Positions 27,168 through 36,168 of a stretch of DNA of 64,000 bases are shown piece after piece. A program made the translations under genes and the position numbers. Positions within the stretch are counted from its first letter, which is position 1. Each line of letters opens with the position of its first letter. Below the pieces are notes generated by a model, which did not search any database, was not told the origin of the DNA, and saw nothing but the letters and a program-made list of their open reading frames with translations. Location: the NCBI RefSeq assembly GCF_020073745.1, contig NZ_JAIRAU010000044.1:149485-213484 (forward strand), read 5' to 3'. The stretch is from Nannocystis pusilla (GTDB lineage: Bacteria; Myxococcota_A; Polyangia; Nannocystales; Nannocystaceae).

Positions 27168-28376
27168 GTGCGCCTCAGGGGTCGCTGTCTTCGCGTCAAT
27201 GTCATGTTCGCGCTCGCAATTGCGGGCTGTCACAAGGAGCCGCCGCCGACAGCGCCGGGTGACGACTCGTGCTTCGGGGCGGAGTGCGTCGAACAGGCCG
27301 AGGCGGCCATGTACTACAAGGATTACGACAACGCCCGCGAGCCGTTGACGGCGGTGTGCGAGAAGAACGACGGCTTCCAGTGCTTCCGCCTGGCCGAGCT
27401 GTACCAGACGGGCAAGGGCGGGCCGGTCGACCTGGCCAAGGCGGCGGAGGTGTACGAGAAGTCGTGCGCGGCCGACTACCCGGAGGCGTGCGAGCGCCGC
27501 TCGGACATGGCGCGCGACGGGCAGGGCACGCCGCAGGTCGAGTACGAATACGCGGTCAAGGCGTGCACCGGCGGGCGCCAGCTGGCGTGCACGCACGCGG
27601 GCCAGATGCTGGGCGCGGGCCGCGGGGTCGAGCCCGATCCGGCGGGGGCGATCGAGATGTTCCAGAAGGGGTGCAAGCTCGGCGACATCGACGGCTGCAC
27701 GGGCGCCGGTGACCTGCTGCTGCAACAGAGCTCGGCCGAGGCCAAGTCGCGCGGGCTGACGGCCTTCATCAACGCGTGCGTCGGCCACAGCGGCTACGGC
27801 TGCCTCAAGGCCGGCATCGCGTTCCACGAGGGCGTCGGCACCAAGCGCGACGTCATCAAGGCGGAGCAGCACTTCAGCCGCGCGTGCGAGTTCCAGATCG
27901 CCGACGGCTGTCACGTCGCGCAGCAGCTCAAGGACGCCGCGGGCAAGCCGGTCGAGCTCGAGCTGACGTCGAAGGCGGCGGAGCTGGCGGCCGGCGGGCT
28001 CGAGACGCGCGAGCTGTCGTGCCGCATGGCGGGGCAGGGCGAGCCGGCGCTGTCGCGGGTGATCGCCGGGGTCGCCCGCGGCAAGGACTCGCTCGACTCG
28101 TGCGCGAAGGACGGGGCGGCGGTCGGGGTCCGGTGGGTGTTCGAGGACGGCAAGTTCCGCGACGCGAAGTTCCTCGGGCGCGTGCCGAAGAAGCTCAAGC
28201 AGTGCGTGGCCTACGTGCTGCGCAAGAAGGCCAAGTTCTCGCGCAACGGCTCGTGCGAGGCGGTGCTGCTGCTCGGCGACCCCGAGGGCGCGGCCAAGGC
28301 CCTGGCCGCGCGGGCGAACGCGCCGGCCGACGACGGCAAGGTCCACATCCGCATCAGCAGCGAGGACGAGGAGTAG
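27168..28376 (+). CDS. Sel1-repeat lipoprotein
   Basis: A 402-residue lipoprotein. The GTG at 27168 gives a proper signal peptide (RLRGRCLRV followed by a hydrophobic core and AIAGC); starting at the ATG at 27204 would leave only eight residues before the Cys. The mature protein contains four to five Sel1-like helical repeats with paired Cys (CFRLAELYQTGKGGPVDLAKA, CTHAGQMLGAGRGVEPDPAGA, CLKAGIAFHEGVGTKRDVIKA). A C-terminal domain (GVRWVFEDGKFRDAKFLGRVP to CEAVLLLG) follows. Sel1 repeats usually scaffold protein interactions. It probably faces the periplasm or cell surface. Confidence 0.85.
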   Translation: MRLRGRCLRVNVMFALAIAGCHKEPPPTAPGDDSCFGAECVEQAEAAMYYKDYDNAREPLTAVCEKNDGFQCFRLAELYQTGKGGPVDLAKAAEVYEKSCAADYPEACERRSDMARDGQGTPQVEYEYAVKACTGGRQLACTHAGQMLGAGRGVEPDPAGAIEMFQKGCKLGDIDGCTGAGDLLLQQSSAEAKSRGLTAFINACVGHSGYGCLKAGIAFHEGVGTKRDVIKAEQHFSRACEFQIADGCHVAQQLKDAAGKPVELELTSKAAELAAGGLETRELSCRMAGQGEPALSRVIAGVARGKDSLDSCAKDGAAVGVRWVFEDGKFRDAKFLGRVPKKLKQCVAYVLRKKAKFSRNGSCEAVLLLGDPEGAAKALAARANAPADDGKVHIRISSEDEE

Positions 28377-28471
28377 CGACACGATTGTCGCGGTGCGCCG
28401 CAGGGGCGACGCATGTCGCTGCGAACGCACGCGGGCCCGGCGCGGTACGGCCGTTGCAAGCGGGCCGGGGC

Positions 28472-29014
28472 ATGCAACCTCGTCCGTATATCGTCACCTC
28501 CCTCCTGCTCGTCGCTGCCGCCGACCTCGCGTGCATCTTCGTCGAGCCCGGCCACGGCACGGAGGGGACCAGCGCCGCGACCACGGAGGCGTCGAGCAGC
28601 GGGAGCAGCAGCAGCGACGCGAGCAGCAGTGAGCCGACCGGGACCGACACCGACGCGAGCAGCAGCGACGCGAGCAGCGGCGACGCGAGCAGCACCGACG
28701 CGAGCACCACCGAATCGACCGGAACGGACAGCACGACAGCCGATCCCAATTACAAGCGCGACTGTCAGCCGGGCGACTTCGTGTGCGACGACTGGGGCTG
28801 CCAGGCGGCGACGGAGTCCGGCGAGTGCTACAAGCCGTGCACGCCGAGCGGCGAGATCGGCGGGACCGACAGCGAGTGCGACGAGCCGGAGCGGCCGTTC
28901 TGCAGCCAGGTCGGGCTGGCGTTCGGCGGCGACTTCGACTGCAACGGCTGCAAACACATCTGCGTGGCGGAGCCGCTCAACTGGTGCGACTACGGCGCGA
29001 ACGAGTGTGAATAG
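28472..29014 (+). CDS. Ser/Thr/Asp-linker lipoprotein with Cys-rich C-terminus
   Basis: A 180-residue lipoprotein. The signal peptide ends at AADLAC (Cys21). A 65-residue Ser/Asp/Thr repeat linker follows (SSSDASS-type units). The C-terminal about 85 residues contain ten Cys in a pattern like a small disulfide-knotted domain (CQPGDFVCDDWGCQ, CYKPCTPSGE, CNGCKHIC). Function unknown; probably exposed at the surface. It is followed after 27 bp by a hairpin of the ACATGT family. Confidence 0.75.
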   Translation: MQPRPYIVTSLLLVAAADLACIFVEPGHGTEGTSAATTEASSSGSSSSDASSSEPTGTDTDASSSDASSGDASSTDASTTESTGTDSTTADPNYKRDCQPGDFVCDDWGCQAATESGECYKPCTPSGEIGGTDSECDEPERPFCSQVGLAFGGDFDCNGCKHICVAEPLNWCDYGANECE

Positions 29015-29041
29015 CGGCAGGCTGTGAAATGGTGCATCGGA

Positions 29042-29059
29042 CATGTCTGAAAGGGCATG
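29042..29059 (+). terminator. ACATGT-family hairpin after lipoprotein gene
   Basis: CATGTCT, tetraloop GAAA, GGGCATG: a 7-bp stem with two G-U pairs and a GNRA-type loop, 27 bp past the stop codon. There is no U-run, so termination, if it occurs, would not be the classic intrinsic type. Confidence 0.5.
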
Positions 29060-29274
29060 AGCTCCGAGCGCGAACGGTCTTCGAGTCGGCGACGTCCGGC
29101 CCCGGGACCTCGCGCCCCGGCACGAGTCCTGGCCGGAGCGTGGTGGGGCGGTGCGGGCGCTGGGCCGCTGCCACCAGCAAGACGCGATCCTCACCGCGGG
29201 TGGCCGAGGCGGCGCGCCGGGGGCCGATCGAGGTGTGGTAGCGAGGCGGGGGCGGTTCGTGTACCCTCGCCGAG

Positions 29275-30348
29275 ATGCGGCCGTGGCTCGCCCTCACGTT
29301 CGTCGCGGCCTGCCAGGCCGGCGACTCCGCCGCGACCGGGTTCGGTCCCGGCGACGCGGTGACGGTGGCACCGATGAGCGCGGGGAGCTCGACGGGGTCG
29401 GGCTCGTCGAGCACGACGTCGACGGGGGCCGAGACGACGGGCACGTCGGCGGCGGACACGTCCACGAGCCTGCCGGAGACCGGCGCGCCGCAGATCCCCG
29501 ACTTCGGCGACCACAAGCCGATCGGCTGCAAGGGCAAGGTCGACCTGCTGTTCATCATCTCGCGGCAGGGCGTGATGGACGAGGTGCAAGAGCAGCTGCT
29601 CGCGGCGATGCCCGAATTCATCGACACGATCGAGACGGAGCTGCTCGGCTTCGACGCGCACGTGATGGTCGCGGACGCCACCGGCTTCTGGAAGATGCCC
29701 GATTGCAGCATGTGCGCCGATCCGCAGGACTGCGATCCGCTGGGTGAGCCCTACTGGTGCGGGGCCGAGACGGACCAGTGCGACCAGACGCGCGGAGCAG
29801 GCGCGACGTTCCCGGTCGGCGCGAACGCGACGAATCGCCGGTGCAAGCTGGCGGGCGGGCGCCGCTACATCATGACGAAGGAGGAGCCCGATCTGCTCGA
29901 GGCGTTCTCGTGCCTCGCGCGTGTGGGCACTCAGGGGGTCGAGCCCATGTCGTTCAATGCGATGATCGACGCGCTGTCCCCCAAGCTCAACGGGTCCGGA
30001 AGGTGCAACGACGGGTTCCTCCGCAACGACGCCCTGCTCGTGGTCACCATCATTCATGCTGGCGACAGCTACTCGACGGGGTATCCTGGCGAATGGGTCG
30101 AGGCGCTCTACGCGGCCAAGGGGGGCAACCGGGACGCGGTGCAGGCGCTCGTCATTGCACCCGATTCTCACACTGCGCACCCCGTCTGCCCGGACTCGGA
30201 ACCAGGCGAGAAGAACCCCTCCTACGAATTCGTGCAGAAGATGGAACATGCCATCTTCGCGTCGGTCTGCGAGCCGAGCTACGGGCCCTACTTCGCTGAC
30301 ATGATTGCGCAGCTCACCGAGCTCTGCGCGACCTACATCCCCGAGTGA
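29275..30348 (+). CDS. Secreted lipoprotein with vWA-like domain
   Basis: A 357-residue lipoprotein: the lipobox AACQ is near residue 12-14, followed by a Ser/Thr/Gly linker (about 20-65). The globular part resembles a von Willebrand A fold: the first strand and helix read KVDLLFIISRQGVMDEVQEQLLAAMPEFIDTI and a later strand reads DALLVVTIIHAGDSYSTG. The metal-site DxSxS appears lost (FIISRQG in its place), so metal-dependent binding may be absent. Cys-rich insert CSMCADPQDCDPLGEPYWCG. Its stop codon abuts that of the convergent gene (TGATCA at 30346-30351). Confidence 0.72.
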   Translation: MRPWLALTFVAACQAGDSAATGFGPGDAVTVAPMSAGSSTGSGSSSTTSTGAETTGTSAADTSTSLPETGAPQIPDFGDHKPIGCKGKVDLLFIISRQGVMDEVQEQLLAAMPEFIDTIETELLGFDAHVMVADATGFWKMPDCSMCADPQDCDPLGEPYWCGAETDQCDQTRGAGATFPVGANATNRRCKLAGGRRYIMTKEEPDLLEAFSCLARVGTQGVEPMSFNAMIDALSPKLNGSGRCNDGFLRNDALLVVTIIHAGDSYSTGYPGEWVEALYAAKGGNRDAVQALVIAPDSHTAHPVCPDSEPGEKNPSYEFVQKMEHAIFASVCEPSYGPYFADMIAQLTELCATYIPE

Positions 30349-32022
30349 TCAGGGGTGATAGACCCGCAGGAAGGCCTGGGTCTTGATCTGGGTCGTCTGC
30401 ACGCCCCCGGCCGCGCAGAAGCCACGCTCGTCGCAGGCGGCGGCGTTGAAGCCGTCGAGGGAGGCGCCGCCGTGCTTGATGTCGTAGGCCAGCGGGCTGT
30501 CGGCGTCGCGGAAGGCGAACACCCGCCCGTCCGAGTCGCCGAGCAGCTCCTGGGTGCCGGCGCTGAACACCTTGCCCTCGCGATCGCAGGCGATGCCGCG
30601 AGTCAGTGTATTGGCGATCGATTCCGGGCGGCGGTCTGCAGCGGTCCCGTCCCAATCGATAAATCGCGTCAGTGGATTCAGCTCGCTGTCCTCCCGGCCC
30701 CATCCTCCCATCACCAGTGAATCGCCGCAGGCAGAGACCGCGCGTGCGCCGTCGTGCAGGGTCCAATTGCCGTCGGACGTCCATTGGCCCGAATACGCAC
30801 CGTCCGGCGAGAACCGAGCGAGGAACCCCCGCTCTCGATCGACCGGAAACACCTTGGACCGATACGTACGTTCGCCGACGACGACCATGACGTCCTGCGA
30901 AGGATGCAGCGCGACCCCTCGAAGTCGTTCACTTCGAATGTTCAGATCGTCTGGATCCTCGTCGGCCTGCAGCGGGGCAGATAGCACGTTCACGACCGTG
31001 AGATTCTTGCTCGGTGTGTGCGACCACACAATCGCATCATGGGAGATCGGCTCCAGCGACGTCACCCGCGATCCGACGGCGAGCAGGTGCTCGTCGGGTG
31101 CATGCGCGGCGGCGACGCCGGCGATCTCGTCGCCGGGACTGCCGAGGTACTCCCAGATCGCCGAGCCCTCCGGCGACAGCAGGGCCAGGTACGGCTGCGA
31201 CAGCGGCGCGGCGCCGAGGTTGGCGGCCACGGCCAGGTAGCCGTGGTCGTCGACGGCGAGCGCCGCGGCCTGCGACGTCGCGGCCATCCACTCGAAGTGG
31301 GCCGTCCACTGGGTCAGCGTGCGCGGCCAGCCGGGCAGGGGCGCGCAGGTGTCGGGGTCGAGGCGCCACACGGCGGCGCGCAGGCCGTCGTCGGTGGCGA
31401 TCGTGCCGGCCGCGAGGAGCGCGTCGGTCTCGTAGACCACGCTCGCGATCCAGCTCATCGTGCCGGCCTGCTCGGCGAAGGTGCAGCGCTCGGTGCCGGC
31501 CGTCGGGGCCAGGACGGTCAGCGTGGCGTGGGCGACGGCCTTCGCGCCGTCGTCGTTGAACACGCGGACCTCGAATTCGTGCTCGCCGTTGGCCATCGCC
31601 GCGGACGTGGCGAAGAACTCGTAGGCGAACGCGTCGGGCGTGGTCGTCTGCGCGAGGGCGCCGTCGACCCGCAGCTCCACCGCCACGACGTCGGCGCTCG
31701 CCTCGAGGTGAAGCACCGCCGGGCCGGCCTCGCTGAGGAAGCTCGGCTCGATCGTGAAGGCGGCGATCGTCGGCTTTTTGAGCTCCGGCTCGCCCGTCGT
31801 CGACGATGACGAGGCGTCCGCGGACGTCGAGGTCGAGGTGATCGCGCCGGTCACCGTCTGCACGCTCCCGGTCGACTCGTCGCCGTCGCTCGTGCCGGTC
31901 GAGGTCGTCCCCGTCGAGCTGCTCGTCCCATCGATCGCGGGAAATTTCCTCGACGCGTCGGCCCACAGATCGGACAGGCAGCCCGACGTCATCAGCAGCA
32001 GTGCAGGGGTCAGCGCGCGCAT
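30349..32022 (-). CDS. Secreted lipoprotein, beta-propeller-like
   Basis: A 557-residue lipoprotein. The signal peptide ends at LLLMTSGC (Cys15). Then come a Ser/Thr/Asp linker, an Ig-like segment (PTIAAFTIEPSFLSEAGPAVLHLEASADVVAVELRVDG), and a series of propeller-like strands in which each blade compares a stored or served value (WRLDPDTCAPLPGWP, YLALLSPEGSAIWEYLGSPGDEIAGVA, FLARFSPDGAYSGQW). This layout recurs in myxobacterial secreted proteins of unknown role. The stop is immediately convergent with the gene ending at 30348. Ten base pairs upstream on the same strand lies the gene ending at 32033, so the two are probably co-transcribed. Confidence 0.78.
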   Translation of the reverse strand: MRALTPALLLMTSGCLSDLWADASRKFPAIDGTSSSTGTTSTGTSDGDESTGSVQTVTGAITSTSTSADASSSSTTGEPELKKPTIAAFTIEPSFLSEAGPAVLHLEASADVVAVELRVDGALAQTTTPDAFAYEFFATSAAMANGEHEFEVRVFNDDGAKAVAHATLTVLAPTAGTERCTFAEQAGTMSWIASVVYETDALLAAGTIATDDGLRAAVWRLDPDTCAPLPGWPRTLTQWTAHFEWMAATSQAAALAVDDHGYLAVAANLGAAPLSQPYLALLSPEGSAIWEYLGSPGDEIAGVAAAHAPDEHLLAVGSRVTSLEPISHDAIVWSHTPSKNLTVVNVLSAPLQADEDPDDLNIRSERLRGVALHPSQDVMVVVGERTYRSKVFPVDRERGFLARFSPDGAYSGQWTSDGNWTLHDGARAVSACGDSLVMGGWGREDSELNPLTRFIDWDGTAADRRPESIANTLTRGIACDREGKVFSAGTQELLGDSDGRVFAFRDADSPLAYDIKHGGASLDGFNAAACDERGFCAAGGVQTTQIKTQAFLRVYHP

Positions 32023-32032
32023 GATCGATCTC

Positions 32033-32923
32033 CTAGAACCTGAGCGAAAAGACCAGTCCGGGGCCGGCGACACGGGCCGCGGCACGAGCTCGCGAATTCT
32101 TGTGCTTGTGCATGGTCCCGAGGAGCGCCGCGCCGACGGCGATCGTGACGGCAGCGGCGACGCCCGTGCCGATGGCCACGTGCTGCGCCTGCTCCGCCTT
32201 GCCGTAGACCTGCAGGAACTCCTGTTGCTCCGGCGCGGTCCAGTCGCGTCCCGGCGCCTGGCGGATGAGCTGCCGTCCTTCGTGCTCGTGGTCGGCGAAC
32301 ACGACCAGCGAGCCGAGCAGCGCCCCGAGCAGACCGCCGCCGACCGCGACGAGGGTGCCGCCGACGACGACCTGCGGGCGCACGGGCTTGCGCGGCGGGA
32401 CGCGAGCTCGGGACCGCCGAGGAGGGGGCTTTTGCGAGCCGACGGCGATGACGACCTCGAGATCGCGGTGCTTGGCGGCGAGGGCGAAGTAGTCGTCGGG
32501 GTCGTGCGGTCGCCCGCAGTTCGAGCCGCACTTCGGCGCCTCGGCCGGCGGCGAATCCGGCGGCGGCTCCGGCGGCTCCGAATTGGCCGGCGGGGTCTTC
32601 TCGTCGCACGCGCCGGCGAGGCTGGCGAAGCGGCGCTCGAGCACCGCGGGACGGGGGTTCTCAGGCGCGGCCCGGTACGCCTGCAGGAGCTCGAGGGCCT
32701 TGCAGCGGGAGGCCGGCGTGGCCTCGAACTCGAGCCACACGCCGCTGGCGATCTTGGCGCCGAACTGCCGGTGGACGGCAGGCACGGCCGGATCGAGGGC
32801 CAGAGCCGCCGCGAGGTCGGCCGCCGCGGCGTTGTCTTCGCGTTCGAGCGCGTCGCACACGGGACGGATGACCGGAGGGCACACATCGAGCGTGAGGACC
32901 AGCGCGAGCACCATCATGGTCAT
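32033..32923 (-). CDS. Hypothetical membrane-anchored protein
   Basis: A 296-residue protein starting at the ATG at 32923, which is preceded by CAGGAG. It has a hydrophobic N-terminus (MMVLALVLTLDVC) that may be a signal peptide, an Ala-rich helical region with TPR-like character (AAADLAAALALDPAVPAVHRQFG) and a Pro-rich linker (PPEPPPDSPP). Two Gly-rich transmembrane segments follow (VVVGGTLVAVGGGLLGALLGSLVVF and HVAIGTGVAAAVTIAVGAALLG). The C-terminus ends SLRF. No family is recognised. The gene lies just upstream of the lipoprotein at 30349-32022, with 10 bp between them. Confidence 0.72.
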   Translation of the reverse strand: MTMMVLALVLTLDVCPPVIRPVCDALEREDNAAAADLAAALALDPAVPAVHRQFGAKIASGVWLEFEATPASRCKALELLQAYRAAPENPRPAVLERRFASLAGACDEKTPPANSEPPEPPPDSPPAEAPKCGSNCGRPHDPDDYFALAAKHRDLEVVIAVGSQKPPPRRSRARVPPRKPVRPQVVVGGTLVAVGGGLLGALLGSLVVFADHEHEGRQLIRQAPGRDWTAPEQQEFLQVYGKAEQAQHVAIGTGVAAAVTIAVGAALLGTMHKHKNSRARAAARVAGPGLVFSLRF

Positions 32924-33115
32924 CTCCTGCGGGGTAGGTTCTCGTTCGTTGACGCTACAAGATCCTGGGCCTGCAGCCAATAGCGCTCTCGGGCCGCGTG
33001 CCCGACGTGCTATCCGGTTGCACGAGCGGCGTCGAGTCTACGACGTTGACGGCTGATCAAACTCCTATGAGGTTGATCGCGCGACGGCCTGCGAATCGCC
33101 TCTTACGAGATGTTT

Positions 33116-33141
33116 AAAAAAACATGTCTGAACGGGCATGT
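33116..33141 (-). terminator. Intrinsic terminator (ACATGT family) after beta-helix gene
   Basis: Read leftwards, the stem ACATGCCC, loop GTTC and AGACATGT (8 bp) is followed at once by a run of seven T (complement of A 33116-33122). This is the form expected of a Rho-independent terminator for transcripts from 33255-34829. Two G-U pairs exist in one orientation only. Confidence 0.7.
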
Positions 33142-33202
33142 CACACGGCTCGCCCGAAGCGCGCGGCAGTCACGCGCGTGATGCGAGCGGTGTCATGAGA
33201 TG

Positions 33203-33236
33203 ATAAAAGGGACATGTCGAATACGACATGTCCCTT
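33203..33236 (-). terminator. 13-bp perfect hairpin terminator after beta-helix gene
   Basis: AAGGGACATGTCG, loop AATA, CGACATGTCCCTT: a 13-bp perfect stem at 33207-33236, the best-formed member of the family. Read leftwards from the gene ending at 33255 it continues into TTTT then ATCA. Together with 33116-33141 it makes a tandem terminator pair. Confidence 0.75.
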
Positions 33237-33254
33237 GATGCTCATGACGGCGGC

Positions 33255-34829
33255 TCACGCCCGGCGCCGGCGCCGGCCCGCGAGGCCGAGCGCGGCCAGG
33301 CCGGCGAGCAGCGCCGCGGACCCGCCGGGCGCGTCGCTGCGGCAGCCGCAGCCCTCGCTGGCGCCCTCGTCGCCGCCGGGGCTGGTGTCGGTGCCGTCGA
33401 CGCCGGCGGTGGCGTCGGTGCTGCCGTCGCTGCCGGGGCTGCCCGGGCCGTCGCCGGTGGTCGGGCCGTCGCCGGTCGTCGCGTCGGGGCCGCTGGTGTC
33501 GCCGCCGGGCCCGCCGGAGGTCGGCTCGTCGGAGGTGGAGCCGCCCTGGGTCGGGTCGCCGGGCTCGTCGCCGGTCGTGTCCGGGTCGGGGCCGGTCGGG
33601 CCGGCGCTCGTCGAGTCGTCGCCGGTGGTGGAGTCGTCGCCGGTCGTGCTCTCGTCGACGCCCCACTCGTACGCGCCGACGTCGGGCGCGCCGACGACCG
33701 GGCGCATCTCGGTCTGCAGCGGGTGGAGGTACTGCGTGTCGGGCACGAGGAGCGCGTCGAGGGCCTCGCCGACGTCGATCGCGGCGGCGCCGTCGACGAG
33801 GTGGTAGTCGTAGCCGGCGCGGTCGACGAGGACGGCGTCCTCGGTCTGGAGGTTGCCGAGGTCGACCACCATGGTGTTGGCGTCGTCGGTCTTGATCGGC
33901 GTGCCGGGCCCGACGAACAGGTTGTTGGCGACGTGGACCTCGGCGCCGGTCGGGGCGTGCACGAACGCCGCGTTCGGCGAGCCGTCGTTGACGAACGTGT
34001 TGTGGCTGACGAACAGGCGCAGGTCGGGGTTGGTGGCGCCCTCGCCCTTGTAGAAGACGATGCGGTTCTTGTTCTCGGCGGCCGGCCCCTTCTGGATCAG
34101 GTTGCCGATCACGTACGACAGGCCGCCCTGCGGCAGGTCGATCAGCGCCGAGCCCTTGCCGTCGGCCTCCTCCATCAGGCGGTTGTAGAGGATGTGGTTC
34201 TCGAGCGCGCGCGACTTGACGGCGTGGCCCGACTTGACGTGGTGCGAGTAGTTGCCGCGGAACACGAACTTCGGCCCGGCGCCGACGTAGATGTTGTGCT
34301 CGTAGCCGGCCTCGCCGTTGAACGCGAACTCCGAGTACTCGACGGTCATCGCGCCGTCACCGGCGAGGATGCCGTTCTGGTTGTCGTGGAAGTAGCAGTT
34401 GCGGACCGTCAGGTCGGTGCCCTGGGCGCGGATGCCGGCGCCGTTGTTGCCGTCGGCCGCGCTGATCTTGGCGCCCGAGAACTCGAGGTTCTCGACCGTC
34501 ACCGGCCCGACGCCCAGCTCGACCACGAAGATGCCCTTCTTGTTCGGCGGCGGCACGGTGGCCTTGAGGTGGGGGCGGGTGTCGCCGACGCCGCGGATCG
34601 TCAGGTCGCCGACCTTGATCGACGAGATGTCGTTGACGTACTCGCCCGGATCGATCTCGATGACGTCGCCGCTCTTGGCCGCAGCGACCGCGTCCTTGAC
34701 CGCCTTGTAGGTCTTGTCGGCGCCGACCTGCAGCGTGGCGGCGAGCGCCAGCGACGGCGCGAGCAGGCCGAGGACCGCGCCGCCGAGCGCCGCAGGGATG
34801 AAGTGTGCGTATTCGAACCGTGTCCGCAT
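33255..34829 (-). CDS. Right-handed beta-helix protein with MYXO-CTERM tail
   Basis: A 524-residue secreted protein. A cleavable signal peptide (hydrophobic core ending ALAATLQ) leads to a parallel beta-helix region of pectate-lyase-like repeats (LTIRGVGDTRPHLKA, LEFSGAKISAADGNNGAGI, LTVRNCYFHDNQNGIL, GNYSHHVKSGHAVKSRALENHILYNRL). A long Gly/Asp/Thr/Ser linker follows, ending in a MYXO-CTERM sorting signal: GCGCRS, a hydrophobic helix and RRRRRA. Such proteins are processed at the Cys and anchored at the cell surface. The beta-helix may bind or cleave polysaccharide. The ATG at 34829 is preceded by GGAG. Two tandem terminators follow. Confidence 0.88.
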   Translation of the reverse strand: MRTRFEYAHFIPAALGGAVLGLLAPSLALAATLQVGADKTYKAVKDAVAAAKSGDVIEIDPGEYVNDISSIKVGDLTIRGVGDTRPHLKATVPPPNKKGIFVVELGVGPVTVENLEFSGAKISAADGNNGAGIRAQGTDLTVRNCYFHDNQNGILAGDGAMTVEYSEFAFNGEAGYEHNIYVGAGPKFVFRGNYSHHVKSGHAVKSRALENHILYNRLMEEADGKGSALIDLPQGGLSYVIGNLIQKGPAAENKNRIVFYKGEGATNPDLRLFVSHNTFVNDGSPNAAFVHAPTGAEVHVANNLFVGPGTPIKTDDANTMVVDLGNLQTEDAVLVDRAGYDYHLVDGAAAIDVGEALDALLVPDTQYLHPLQTEMRPVVGAPDVGAYEWGVDESTTGDDSTTGDDSTSAGPTGPDPDTTGDEPGDPTQGGSTSDEPTSGGPGGDTSGPDATTGDGPTTGDGPGSPGSDGSTDATAGVDGTDTSPGGDEGASEGCGCRSDAPGGSAALLAGLAALGLAGRRRRRA

Positions 34830-34989
34830 GCCAAATCTCCGGCGTGTCGTTTGCCCGCCCGCGTACATCCCGTCAAGTGCGTCCCCGTTCGCGGGGACGC
34901 GAAGACGTGCAGTTGGACGCCCCTAGGGGGCTATCCTGAGGGACGCTCGACCCCAATGTGCGGAGGCGAAGAGGCGCCGGACACGCACG

Positions 34990-35009
34990 ATATGTCCACA
35001 GGGACACGT
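34990..35009 (-). terminator. Degenerate ACATGT-family hairpin
   Basis: TGTCC, loop ACAG, GGACA (34993-35006), with weakened outer pairs. It lies 26 bp past the stop codon of the alpha/beta hydrolase gene (35035, minus strand). Confidence 0.45.
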
Positions 35010-35034
35010 GCGAAATCGTCGGAGGCGGCGGACC

Positions 35035-36168
35035 TCAAAGGGCGCCGTACATGGTCCGCCAGACCGGCTCGAATACGTACATGTCGAGGTCCTTCGGCGA
35101 GGAGCCGCCGGCCTGGGTCGAGCTGTGGCCGTCGCCGGTGGGCGCCGAGGTGACGAGGCGGTGCGAATCCATGTAGGGCGCGGCGGCGCCGTCGACGACG
35201 AACGGCTCGCCGGGCAGCATCATGTCGGCGAAGCTCTGCAGGTGGCCGGCGTGCTGGTCGTCGGCCGTGTGGGTGAAGGCCCAGAAGCGGTCGATCGGGG
35301 TCAGCGGGGCGCCGGTGAGCCAGGCCTGGCCGCTGTCGAGCGGGCCCGACAGCATGACCACGCGCTCGACCTCGCGGTTCATGCCGATCACGCCCGAGCT
35401 GCTGGCGCCGTGGGAGATCCCCGAGATCACGATCTCGGACCAGCGCGGCTTGCCGTCCGCGATGAAGTACTGCCAATCGCCGCCGGGGTGGAGCGCCTGC
35501 AGGTGCTCGAGCATCTTGACGACGCGCGTCTCGATGCTGTCGGCCGGCGGGATGGCGATGAAGGGGTGGCGGTCGACGCCCTCGAACGCCTCGAGGCGGC
35601 AGCCGCCGATGTCGTCGCCGCAGTTGCCGACGCCGTAGTCGCTGACGTAGCACGGGTGAATGACGTGGAAGCCCATGCCCGCGAGCAGGATGCCGTGGGC
35701 CTGCGAGCCGCAGGTGGCCGGGGCGCCGGCGCCGTGCAGGTAGACGACCAGCCGGCCCTGCAGCGGCGCGGCGGTGTCGAGGTGGGCCAGCTGGGTGTTC
35801 AGCGCCAGCGCGGCCGCGGGGTCGGCCTCGTCCGGCTTGAACGAGAACTCGTACAGCTGCGGGCCGGAGACGTCGACCATCGGCCCGGCCGGCATCGCCT
35901 CGGTGGTGGTGCCCGGATCGGCGGTGCCCGTGGTGGCCTCGGCGGTGGTGCCGGTGGTCGCGCTCGTGGTCGTGGGTTCGAGCGAGGTCGACGAGGTGGT
36001 GGTGCCGGTCGGGGCGTCGGTGGTGCCGTCGTCGCCGCTCGAGGTGGAGGTGCTCGCGGTCGTCGTGGTCGAGGCGGTCGAGGTGGTCGTGTCGGTGGCA
36101 GAGTCGGCCGGCTCGCCGCCGCAGGCGGCCAGCAGCAGCGCCGCGCAGATCGATCGCGTGCTTCGCAT
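35035..36168 (-). CDS. Alpha/beta-hydrolase lipoprotein (BPSS1187-like)
   Basis: A 377-residue lipoprotein: signal peptide ending LLLAAC (Cys16), a Thr/Ser-rich linker (about 20-85) and an alpha/beta-hydrolase domain. The hydrolase shows the oxyanion strand LVVYLHGAGA, the nucleophile elbow GISHGAS (Ser in the middle) and a late His near PYMDSHRLV. A Cys pair, CYVSDYGVGNCGDDIGGC, suits an extracellular enzyme. It resembles the BPSS1187-type family of uncharacterised secreted hydrolases. Substrate unknown. Confidence 0.82.
   Translation of the reverse strand: MRSTRSICAALLLAACGGEPADSATDTTTSTASTTTTASTSTSSGDDGTTDAPTGTTTSSTSLEPTTTSATTGTTAEATTGTADPGTTTEAMPAGPMVDVSGPQLYEFSFKPDEADPAAALALNTQLAHLDTAAPLQGRLVVYLHGAGAPATCGSQAHGILLAGMGFHVIHPCYVSDYGVGNCGDDIGGCRLEAFEGVDRHPFIAIPPADSIETRVVKMLEHLQALHPGGDWQYFIADGKPRWSEIVISGISHGASSSGVIGMNREVERVVMLSGPLDSGQAWLTGAPLTPIDRFWAFTHTADDQHAGHLQSFADMMLPGEPFVVDGAAAPYMDSHRLVTSAPTGDGHSSTQAGGSSPKDLDMYVFEPVWRTMYGAL

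Noticed and set aside
26342..27262. Open frames in the long gap before the Sel1 gene
   Set aside because: Arg/Ser/Pro-rich on both strands, no start signals and no domains.
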